Shown here in pieces: positions 18,901 to 25,849 of a stretch of 64,000 nt of DNA. The notes under the pieces were generated by a model that was not told where the DNA came from, did not search any database, and worked only from the letters and a program-made list of their open reading frames with translations. The position numbers and the translations under genes are program-made. This stretch comes from Bifidobacterium pluvialisilvae (GTDB taxonomy: Bacteria; Actinomycetota; Actinomycetes; Actinomycetales; Bifidobacteriaceae), in the NCBI RefSeq assembly GCF_019331695.1, contig NZ_JAHBBI010000006.1, forward strand, positions 1 to 64,000. The letters run 5' to 3'. Position 1 is the first letter of the stretch. Every line of letters starts with the position of its first letter.

Positions 18901-19092
18901 GAATCCGTCGTTCACGTCGACGCCGAACTTGCCGAACTTCTCCTTGCGGCTCGGCGGCACCTGCGAAGGCTGGGCGAGGTCGCGGATATGCCCCACGGAG
19001 GCCATGACCTTGTAGCCCTTGCCCAGGTATCCGCCGATCTTCTTCGCCTTGGTGGGCGACTCGACGATGACGAGCTTGGTACCGGTAGTCAT
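15961..19092 (-). CDS. topA: DNA topoisomerase I
   Basis: Type IA topoisomerase that relaxes negative supercoils. The Toprim domain (about residues 6-130) has TDEDREGEAIAWH. The active-site Tyr lies in GYITYMRTDSVTLS (about 325-338). C-terminal Toprim_CrpT-type repeats (GRYGPYL, GRFGPYV, GRFGAYI) replace zinc fingers, as in other actinobacteria. The last approximately 80 residues are basic and include RAEVKKYASKGW followed by a helix-turn-helix-like segment, SKGWANTRIAEKIGSTASTV. An AAGGAG site precedes the ATG. 1043 residues. Confidence 0.95.
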   Translation of the reverse strand: MTTGTKLVIVESPTKAKKIGGYLGKGYKVMASVGHIRDLAQPSQVPPSRKEKFGKFGVDVNDGFEPYYIVNDNKKSTVAELKSALKKADELYLATDEDREGEAIAWHLVQTLKPKVPVKRMVFHEITPEAIKKSLTATRDVDDNMVDAQETRRVLDRLYGYELSPVLWRKVGPGLSAGRVQSVATRLIVERERERMAFVRTAYWDVIATLVAAEGAAAGDADAGFDARLVALGGNRLAVSKDFGADGHLTAAAAKESPVVMDEALANEVAAVVRERPFTVRSLETKPYRRRPQPPFTTSTLQQTAGNRLGMSSRATMRAAQGLYENGYITYMRTDSVTLSQEAIAAARDAVGSLYGREYLSDGPKQYVTKTAGAQEAHECIRPAGSTFRSPDELASRVPPDQLKLYTLIWQRTLASQMADATGSTATVRLGAEAGSRGEALFQASGTVIEFPGFLRVFGKGHGNGNGGNGGGDAGAGAAARKNGRKTDRTENASLPPMKVGDRLAAAGVEPAGHETQPPARYTEATLVKTLEAKEIGRPSTYASIISTIIDRGYVYEKGRALIPSWLAFSVIKLLETNFPQYVDYQFTAQMENGLDQIARGKETGKDWLTHFYFGTGAGTVSSAEEAHQGLQQQVAQLGDIDAREINTIDIGDGLHVRVGRYGPYLEDTKNLDADGNPKHASLPDTLAPDELTPEVGHELIATNSGGPRVLGTDPKTGGTVELRKGRFGPYVALITPEQQAQAEAERAAAKAAEEEAAKEGKPAPKRRSSRRTGADAASKPKMASLFKTMNPDALTLDDALKLLSLPREVGTLPQTNAETGEVTQAVVLANNGRYGPYLTKTGADGKSETRSLGSEDEIFTVDIAKAKELFDQPKYGRGRGRGAAKPPLRELGNDPETGKPVTIKDGRFGAYITDGETNRTLPRQYSPESIDPADAFRLLAEKRAAGPSTRGRGRGRGGAKGRSAKSSAKAAPKVSAVEAKRAERRAEVKKYASKGWANTRIAEKIGSTASTVKSDIEWLVANEGYERPAVVAKAPAARKKSK

Positions 19093-19157
19093 GGGCCTCT
19101 CCTTCTTGTTCAGCCTGTAAGCCTGTCAGCTACAGAGCATCATAACCATGGTGGCGG

Positions 19158-20435
19158 TCAGCGTCGTTTCGGCGGCGCCGGCGGCGCGCCGACCAGACCG
19201 GCTTTCGACAACGGCGCGGCGGTGACGTGGCGCAGCGCGAGCACGGCGCCGAAGACGAGCGTGGCGACGGCGAAGATCAGCACCGTGCCGGAGACGCGCG
19301 CCCCGTTGGCGGCCCAGCGCGCGCTGTATTGCAGACCGGGGCCGAGCTGCCAGACGAGATACAGTCCGTAGACCGTGGCCATCAGGCCGCCGACGATCAT
19401 GACCGTGCCCACGATCTGCACGGTGGCGGACGACATGCGGGTGCCGAGCGGGTCCATGCCCGAGCCGCGCGTGCAGGCGAGCATGATGAGCGTCAGGCCG
19501 CCGACGAGCAGCACCGCCATGATGACGTCGGACGGACGGTGCGCGCCGATGACGACGACGGAGCAGCCGACGAGGACCGTGTACAGGGCGCCGAGGATGG
19601 CGAACAACGCCCGCAGGACGCGCGGCACGGCGCAGGCGAGCGCGACGGCGGCGACGGCGGCCATGGCCGTGTGCCCGGACGGCGCGGTGTTGCCGACGTT
19701 GAGCTGCGACATGTTGAGCAGAGGCCTTGGCAGCATGCCCTTGAGCAGTTCGGCCGCCGCGAACGCGACCACGGCGAGGACGAGCAGCTGGACGAGCAGC
19801 CGCCAGCGTTTGCGCGAGACGACGATGACGGCCGCCACGATGCCGATGATGACGTCGATGACGGCGGAGAACGCGATGTGCAGGCCGCCGAGCGACATCG
19901 ATTGCGCCAGGAGGCCGGCGGTTGCGGACAGCCAGCCGGGCAGGCTGGAGGCGAAGCCGGCGTAGGCGAGGTTGTCGTATTCCTGGCCGCCCATGGTCTG
20001 CACTGCCGTCCACCAGACGACGATGGCGGCGGCGACGCCGAATACGCCGAGTACGGCGGCGAGGACGATGCTCGATCCGCGCGGGCGGGTGTCAAGCGGG
20101 TCGGCGCCGGAGGCCACGTCGATGCGGGTCTCGGACGCCGGACGTCGGCGGGACGTGCGGGACGTGGGCCGTGCATCGGCCTCCGTGTCGTCGCCGTCCG
20201 TATTGGCGGGATTCGTATTGGCAAGGTCCGTGTCTTCCGCCCCCGGTCGTCGCGCCGGCCCCCCGATCGGCTCGAACGACACCGGCATCGGCGACCGTGA
20301 CGTCCCCGGCGCATCCGCCGGCGCCGCTCCCCCGGTCGACGACGTCGATGACGGTTCCGCGGGCGCGCCCGGCGTCGCCTCGGGCTCGCCATCCAACGGT
20401 TCGAGATACAGTTTCGTCCGCTTCTTGTCACTCAT
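19158..20435 (-). CDS. PAP2-family membrane phosphatase
   Basis: Integral-membrane lipid phosphatase-like protein. A Pro/Ser/Thr-rich cytoplasmic N-terminus (about 1-115) precedes several membrane spans. The PAP2 signature is complete: KGMLPRPLL, PSGHTA and GAHRPSDV. Candidate substrates are undecaprenyl diphosphate or other lipid phosphates of wall synthesis; the family does not settle which. Start ATG 20435. Ends 65 bp before topA, same strand. Confidence 0.88.
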   Translation of the reverse strand: MSDKKRTKLYLEPLDGEPEATPGAPAEPSSTSSTGGAAPADAPGTSRSPMPVSFEPIGGPARRPGAEDTDLANTNPANTDGDDTEADARPTSRTSRRRPASETRIDVASGADPLDTRPRGSSIVLAAVLGVFGVAAAIVVWWTAVQTMGGQEYDNLAYAGFASSLPGWLSATAGLLAQSMSLGGLHIAFSAVIDVIIGIVAAVIVVSRKRWRLLVQLLVLAVVAFAAAELLKGMLPRPLLNMSQLNVGNTAPSGHTAMAAVAAVALACAVPRVLRALFAILGALYTVLVGCSVVVIGAHRPSDVIMAVLLVGGLTLIMLACTRGSGMDPLGTRMSSATVQIVGTVMIVGGLMATVYGLYLVWQLGPGLQYSARWAANGARVSGTVLIFAVATLVFGAVLALRHVTAAPLSKAGLVGAPPAPPKRR

Positions 20436-20546
20436 AGTCACGACTTTACGGCCGGAGGCGGCGAAACGATCCCGCCCGACCCGAACCATCCCGTTTTGTT
20501 CACCAGACCCGCGAATTTTCAAACCATGGAACATGGCCGATGGACG

Positions 20547-20790
20547 GGGATAGATCCTTCGACTCCGGCCTGCGGCCTCCGCTCAGGATGACAGCGGTGC
20601 CCGGCACCCCCTCCGCCCAGGATGACAGACCGTTCCACCTGGGCGAGCAAACTATCTCCATCACTCTGAGCAAGCAAAATCTCTCTATCACTCCAAACGA
20701 GCAAAATTTCTCTGTCGCTCCGAGCAAGCAAAATTTCTCTGTCATTGTCATTCTGAGCGAGCGAAGCGAGTCGAAGAATCTACCCAGCCC
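20547..20790. repeat. Class G repeats (GTCATCCTGAGCGA)
   Basis: GATCCTTCGACTCCGGCC...GCTCAGGATGACAG on the left is inverted at 20745-20780 as GTCATTCTGAGCGAGCGAAG. In between are four degenerate tandem units of about 25-30 bp (TCACTCTGAGCAAGCAAAAT and variants, 20660-20745). The motif resembles a repeat I recall seeing across many bacterial phyla. No gene in this approximately 400-bp gap. Confidence 0.7.
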
Positions 20791-20800
20791 GAAAATTGGA

Positions 20801-20832
20801 AAGGCCTCGGACACTATTGTTTCCGAGGCCTT
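20801..20832 (-). terminator. Terminator of tRNA-Arg
   Basis: AAGGCCTCGGA and TCCGAGGCCTT form an 11-bp stem just past the 3' end of tRNA-Arg on the minus strand. Confidence 0.7.
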
Positions 20833-20835
20833 GAG

Positions 20836-20909
20836 TGCGCCAGACAGGATTCGAACCTGCAACCTTCTGATCCGTAGTCAGATGCTCTAATCCATTGGGC
20901 TACTGGCGC
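20836..20909 (-). tRNA. tRNA-Arg (anticodon ACG)
   Basis: Acceptor GCGCCAG pairs with CTGGCGC. The anticodon stem TCTGA/TCAGA closes the loop CTACGGA (anticodon ACG, read as ICG after deamination). T-loop TTCGAAT is intact and the discriminator is A. No encoded CCA. Confidence 0.97.
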
Positions 20910-21090
20910 ATGTTCCGCATTGGAACCGGGGTTCCAACCGAACGACTCGAATACAATAAGCCAGTGATGAATTCTGCGCAAATTCGACGTTACATACGGC
21001 GTGTCGCCAATAATCGCAATGAAACGCAATGACCGGCATGCCGGGTCGCCAAAGAACCCCGGCACGCCGGTCACAATTTCTTCACAGACG

Positions 21091-22050
21091 TCAGCCGATG
21101 GCCTTGATGGCGTCGATGATGAGGTTCCAGAACCCGTCGAAGTCGAGCTTGACGGCGACCTGCGTATGGCATTCGTCGGCGCTCGGCTCCGGTCCGCGCA
21201 GGTCGGCCACGGTCATGCCGAGCGTCAGGTCGCCGTGGATCTCCACGTCGAGCGGGCAGCGGCGCGTGGCGACCACGTCGGGGTCGATGAGGTAGGCCAC
21301 GGTGCACGGGTCGTGCACGGGCGGGTCGACGAAGTCCTGGTTGCCCCGGTACGCCTCGCGGAAGAAGTCCATGAGACCGCTGGCGAAATGCGCGAGGTCG
21401 GTGCCGATGGCGTCGATGCGCCCCTGCACCTCGGGCGTGCACAGCGCCTGATGCGTCAGGTCGAGGCCGACCATGGTCAGACGATGCCACGGCTCGTTGA
21501 ACACGATGTGCGCGGCCTCGGGGTCGGTGGCCACGTTGAATTCGGCCACGGCGCTGCAGTTGCCGACGTGGTAGCCGCCGCCCATGAGCACGACCTCCTT
21601 GACGCGGTCGACGATCCTCGGTTCGAGACGCACGGCCATGGCGATGTTGGTGAGCGGGCCGGTCGGCACGAGGGTGATGGTGCCCGGCTCGTTGTTCATG
21701 ATGGTGTCGATGATCCAGTTGACGGCATGGCCCTCGTCGAGCGGGCGGCTCGGCTCCGGCAGCTCCACGCCGTCGAGGCCGCTTTCGCCGTGCACGGCGG
21801 CGGCCACCTTCAGCGGGCGCAGGATCGGACGGTCGCAGCCGGCGCGCACCGGCACGTCCGTGGCGTGCGCGGCCTCCAATGTGGCACGCGCGTTGTACGT
21901 CACCTTGTCGAGGCTCTGGTTGCCGCCCACGGTGGTGACGCCGATGAGGTCGATCTTCGGGTTGCCGACGGCGAGCAGGATCGCCATCGCATCGTCATGT
22001 CCGGGATCGCAGTCGAGGATGATCTTCGTCGCATCCGCCGTATTCGTCAT
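21091..22050 (-). CDS. Inosine/uridine-preferring nucleoside hydrolase
   Basis: Hydrolyses ribonucleosides to base and ribose for salvage. The N-terminal calcium-binding signature ILDCDPGHDDAMA (about residues 11-23) is exact. The central VPTGPLTNIA and VVLMGGGYHVGN motifs and the FNVATDPEAA segment follow. 319 residues is usual. ATG 22050 has AGGAG six bases upstream. No signal peptide. Substrate preference cannot be read from sequence. Confidence 0.93.
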   Translation of the reverse strand: MTNTADATKIILDCDPGHDDAMAILLAVGNPKIDLIGVTTVGGNQSLDKVTYNARATLEAAHATDVPVRAGCDRPILRPLKVAAAVHGESGLDGVELPEPSRPLDEGHAVNWIIDTIMNNEPGTITLVPTGPLTNIAMAVRLEPRIVDRVKEVVLMGGGYHVGNCSAVAEFNVATDPEAAHIVFNEPWHRLTMVGLDLTHQALCTPEVQGRIDAIGTDLAHFASGLMDFFREAYRGNQDFVDPPVHDPCTVAYLIDPDVVATRRCPLDVEIHGDLTLGMTVADLRGPEPSADECHTQVAVKLDFDGFWNLIIDAIKAIG

Positions 22051-22404
22051 GTTCGCTCCTTTACGAATCCTCATTGCCCGTTGCATGCCGTTGCGCGATA
22101 TGCGCATCGGCGATATCACCCTCGGCGGCGATGAATCGATATCGTCAGTAGTCGATGTCGCTGGCAGTCGATGATGATAAAACGCTACACCAGCATTGTA
22201 GGCCACGGCGGGAACTCCCCGACGGCATTGCGCCGCACGATTATGACGCCGCCGGCAAATTGAACGGATGCAAGGGCGCGGCGCCGACCGGAGTGAACAC
22301 ATGTCAACATCCGCATAGGCTCATGGCATGCGCGTATAGGCCATCAAGGCGCAATGGCAAGGAATCGAAAAACGATGATCGAGAAGCAATAATCGAGAAG
22401 AAAA
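22051..22404. other. Upstream region of the nucleoside hydrolase
   Basis: Between the SRP RNA and the hydrolase. Contains paired AGTCGATG words near 22149 and 22166, and GATATC-containing repeats around 22110-22145, which could be operator sites. No coding frame is supported. Confidence 0.35.
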
Positions 22405-22494
22405 AGACCCCTACGCACCCGCCAGAGACCGCTTACCCTTGCTGCATTCCTGCCCTGGGGGGATTGGGCGGCGTAACGCCGCGTAGGAGCCGAG
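22405..22494 (-). ncRNA. ffs: Signal recognition particle RNA (4.5S type)
   Basis: On the minus strand the sequence contains the hallmark bacterial SRP domain IV: CAGGGCAGGAATGCAGCAAG closed by GGTAAG. An outer helix pairs CTCCTACGC with GCGTAGGGG, and the 3' end runs into TTTTT. About 90 nt, the short Alu-less form. It binds Ffh for membrane-protein targeting. Confidence 0.9.
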
Positions 22495-22551
22495 TAGTCA
22501 CTATACAGCAAGACCGACGACAATACAACCACGCGCCCCGGTGCGGACCAA

Positions 22552-22749
22552 CCGCGTGACCCGGCGCAGGCCAACCGCGTGACCCGGCGCAAGCCACGTG
22601 ACCCGGTGCGGGCGCACCCGGTCACGGCCATCCACAACCGTTGCGATTTCAACGATTGCTGAATCACGTGACCGGGCATAGGTGCACCCGGTCACGCATA
22701 ACACGCACCCGGTCACGACCGACGGTCATAACGCGCACTTGGTGACGCC
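22552..22749. repeat. Class D dyad array (GTGACCCGGT), copy 1
   Basis: GTGACCCGG words in plus orientation near 22556, 22579 and 22598 lead to a centre CCGTTGCGATTTCAACG (22638-22654). Inverted CACCCGGTCAC words follow near 22685 and 22707. It lies between the divergent 5' ends of the SRP RNA and glf. Confidence 0.75.
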
Positions 22750-22836
22750 CAGCGCCCGGGTGTGCACCCGTCCGGCCGGAGCCGGCATGTACCATGGAAC
22801 AGCAACCGAACCATGTGAGAAAAGTCGAGGAAATCC

Positions 22837-24015
22837 ATGGAATCCAACTTCAGCAACACCGATCTCGTGATCGTCGGCGCGGGCCTGTTCGGCCTGACCG
22901 TCGCGCAGCAGGCGGTCGAGCATGCCGGCGCCCGCGTGCACATCATCGACGTGCGCGACCACATCGGCGGCAACGCCTACTCGTATTTCGACGACGAGAC
23001 CGGCATCGAGATCCACAAGTACGGCGCCCACCTGTTCCACACGTCGAACGCGCGCGTGTGGGAGTACGTCAACCGCTTCACCGAGTTCACCGACTACGTG
23101 CACCGCGTGTACACGACGCACAACGGCGAGGTGTTCCCGCTGCCCATCAACCTGGGCACCATCAACCAGTTCTTCCACGCCGCCTACACGCCGGCCGAGG
23201 CGAAGAGGCTCATCGAGGAGCAGGCGGGCGAATACGCCGACATCACGCCGAAGAACCTTGACGAGCAGGGCAAGAAGCTCATCGGCAAGCCGCTCTACGA
23301 GGCGTTCATCAAGAACTACACGGGCAAGCAGTGGCAGACCGACCCGGCCGAGCTGCCGGCGAGCATCATCCGCCGCCTGCCGGTGCGGTTCAACTACAAC
23401 AACCGGTATTTCAAGGACACGTGGGAGGGCCTGCCGAAGGACGGCTACACCGCATGGTTCGAGAAGATGATCGCCGACCCGCGCATCGAGGTGTCGCTCG
23501 GCGTGGACTTCTTCGACGAATCGCAGCCGCTGAACAAGAAGGCCATCCAGGAGGCCGGCATCCCGGTGGTCTACACCGGCCCCATCGACCGGTACTTCGA
23601 CTACGAGCTCGGCGAGCTCAAGTGGCGCACGGTCGACTTCAAGGAACGCCGCTACGACGAGGACGACCACTTCGGCTGCCCGGTGATGAACTACGCCGAC
23701 GCCGACGTGCCGTTCACCCGCGCCATCGAATTCAAGAACTTCAACCCCGAACGCGCGGACTCGTACAAGCCCGGCAGGACGGTCGTGTGGGAGGAGTACT
23801 CGCGCTTCGCCCGCCGCGGCGACGAGCCCTACTACCCCATCAACACCGAGGACGACAAGACCATCTACGCGCAGTACCAGGCGAAGGCCGCGCTGGAGCC
23901 GAACACCGTGTTCGGCGGCCGTCTCGGCACCTACAAGTACTACGACATGCATCAGGTGATCGACACCGCCCTGACCGCCTATGACGAGCAGGTCGCCCCG
24001 CTGCTGCGCAAGTAG
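22837..24015 (+). CDS. glf: UDP-galactopyranose mutase
   Basis: FAD enzyme converting UDP-galactopyranose to UDP-galactofuranose for envelope glycans. The Rossmann FAD site VIVGAGLFGLTVAQQ (about residues 11-25) is followed by RDHIGGNAYSY, KYGAHLFHT and, later, YTGPIDRYFDY and EYSRFARRGDEPYYP, all typical. 392 residues. GAGGAAA lies just upstream of the ATG. It stands alone; no adjacent galactofuranosyltransferase is visible. Confidence 0.96.
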   Translation: MESNFSNTDLVIVGAGLFGLTVAQQAVEHAGARVHIIDVRDHIGGNAYSYFDDETGIEIHKYGAHLFHTSNARVWEYVNRFTEFTDYVHRVYTTHNGEVFPLPINLGTINQFFHAAYTPAEAKRLIEEQAGEYADITPKNLDEQGKKLIGKPLYEAFIKNYTGKQWQTDPAELPASIIRRLPVRFNYNNRYFKDTWEGLPKDGYTAWFEKMIADPRIEVSLGVDFFDESQPLNKKAIQEAGIPVVYTGPIDRYFDYELGELKWRTVDFKERRYDEDDHFGCPVMNYADADVPFTRAIEFKNFNPERADSYKPGRTVVWEEYSRFARRGDEPYYPINTEDDKTIYAQYQAKAALEPNTVFGGRLGTYKYYDMHQVIDTALTAYDEQVAPLLRK

Positions 24016-24041
24016 GTTTTCGGCGTCCGGGCCGTACCGGA

Positions 24042-24262
24042 CGTGGCACGGAATGAAATAATGCGAATTGTCTGCGTTCCGTGCCGAAATTTCGTGGCAC
24101 GGAACATCCGGAGAGGAAATCCGTGAGTTCCGTGCCGCGATTCTCAGCCGTCACCATCAGAGCTTCATTGCGATTCCAACGATGTTCAAACCGCATCGGC
24201 GCATATTCCCGGCAGGGGACAGCCAATGGTAAAAGGATTGCGTTCCGTACCACGGGATTCAG
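24042..24262. repeat. Class E dyad array (GTGGCACGGAA)
   Basis: CGTGGCACGGAA (24041, 24089) and inverse TTCCGTGCC (24077, 24128) alternate. The core half CATTGCGATTCCAACGATG lies at 24167-24185 and a final GCGTTCCGTACCACGGG near 24239. It fills the gap between glf and the convergent zinc-ribbon gene; no gene seen. Confidence 0.65.
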
Positions 24263-24351
24263 TCAGGGAACGCCAAGACGGCATCAATACGCAACTCCCT
24301 GCCACCAAATCACGACGCGCAAGGCGAGTCACGGCCGAAAAGCCGCCACTC

Positions 24352-25767
24352 CTACTCCAGGTTCACGGGGAGGCAGTCCTCCTCGCCGTAGCCGTTGGCG
24401 TCGCACCATGACTGTGCCGCGTCCACGGTGCCGAAGCCCTCGCCGGAGAGGATCACATAGTATTTCGTCGTGTTGGCGTCGTATGTGGGCCAGTCGCCGG
24501 ACCAGATGAGCAGTGTGTTCGGATGCTTGTCCTTGAGCGAGATGTACTGGGCGAGGATGTCGCGGTACGTCCACGTCTTGCCTTCCACGTGCACGCCCTT
24601 GAGTTTGCTGGACAGCTGCGTGGTGTAGGTGGAATAGAATCGCTGCGCCTCGGGCTTGTCGTGCTTGATCTGCCATTCGAGGGCCTTGCGCGCGTTCTCC
24701 TCGGCCTCGTCGTCGACGGTGCTGTCGCCGCCGACCGTGCCGGACTGGTCGGAGGGGCCGTCGTATGTGGACGAACCGTTGCCGCTTTTCGCGGCGTAGA
24801 CGTACTTGATGATGAGTTCGGACGGGTCATCCGCCAGTTCGCTGGCCGGACGGTAGAACTGCGTGGGCGCGTATGAGAGTTTGATCTGCGTGCCCGAGCC
24901 GGTGACGGATTGGGAGTTGCCGCCGGAGAAGTCGAAGATGGCGTCGGCCACGGTATTGCCGTCGGAGTCGCGCAGGGTGATGCGCGTGTCGGCGTCGTCA
25001 AGCGTGGCCGGGGCGTCGTCGGGGCAGTTCGACGTGACGAGGACGGTGACGACCAGGTCGTTGCCCACGCTTTCGACCGATACGACCTTCATGTCCGGTT
25101 CGGTGCCGCAGGATTGCGACGACGAGCCGTCCGATGATGAGGACGAGCCTGACGCCGACGCCGCCGAGGTGGCGCCTGTGCCGTCATGGCTGGCGAATGG
25201 TCCTATGGACAGCATGCTCATCGTCCCGAGGACGAACATCGCGACGAGGAGGACGACGGCGACCGCCAGCCCTCCGGCGAATCCCGCGTTGCGATTGCCG
25301 TTGACGGCGGCGGCACCTGTGCCGGTGCCGGTGCCGCCGCCCGCCGATGCGACGTCGGCGCGGGCGCCCTCCGACGCCGGCAGGGTGCCTTCGGCGGCCA
25401 TGGGACCGGAGGCCGATGCCAGCGGTTCGGCGGCCAGCGGCCGTCCGGATTGCGGGTCCACCTGGGATGCCCGCGACACCGGCACCGCGGCAATCGGCGA
25501 CACCGCGGAAGCCGGAGCCGCGGCAGAGACCGGTACGGACGTCGCCGCATCCGGGGCCGCCGCATCACCCGCGACCGCCGCCCCGCATTGCGTGCAGAAC
25601 CTGTTGCCCTCCGGCACCGTCGCATGGCAGCGCGGGCAGAGGGTCGGCTGCACGAAGGGGACCGCCGGCAGGACGCCGCCCGGGTCACCCGCCGGCAACG
25701 GCGCCCCGCAGTTCTGGCAGAACCTGTCGCCCTCGACGATGTTCGCGTGGCATTTGGGACAATTCAT
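24352..25767 (-). CDS. Double zinc-ribbon membrane-anchored protein
   Basis: Starts with two four-Cys ribbons, CPKCHANIVEGDRFCQNCG (about residues 3-21) and CPRCHATVPEGNRFCTQCG (about 41-59). A Pro/Ala/Ser linker, one membrane span near AVAVVLLVAMFVLGTMSML (about 173-191) and an extracytoplasmic domain follow. The latter has a paired Cys near 227/257 and near the C-terminus (SWCDANGYGEEDC). GGGGGAT precedes ATG 25767. Function unknown; the layout suggests a cytoplasmic sensor ribbon coupled to a surface domain. Confidence 0.75.
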   Translation of the reverse strand: MNCPKCHANIVEGDRFCQNCGAPLPAGDPGGVLPAVPFVQPTLCPRCHATVPEGNRFCTQCGAAVAGDAAAPDAATSVPVSAAAPASAVSPIAAVPVSRASQVDPQSGRPLAAEPLASASGPMAAEGTLPASEGARADVASAGGGTGTGTGAAAVNGNRNAGFAGGLAVAVVLLVAMFVLGTMSMLSIGPFASHDGTGATSAASASGSSSSSDGSSSQSCGTEPDMKVVSVESVGNDLVVTVLVTSNCPDDAPATLDDADTRITLRDSDGNTVADAIFDFSGGNSQSVTGSGTQIKLSYAPTQFYRPASELADDPSELIIKYVYAAKSGNGSSTYDGPSDQSGTVGGDSTVDDEAEENARKALEWQIKHDKPEAQRFYSTYTTQLSSKLKGVHVEGKTWTYRDILAQYISLKDKHPNTLLIWSGDWPTYDANTTKYYVILSGEGFGTVDAAQSWCDANGYGEEDCLPVNLE

Positions 25768-25849
25768 GATATCCCCCTTCGCTCTCATGCCTACTTCCGT
25801 AGTGTAGGACGACGAAGCGAGGAGAGGAACCGCCGGCGGCGGACCTCGC

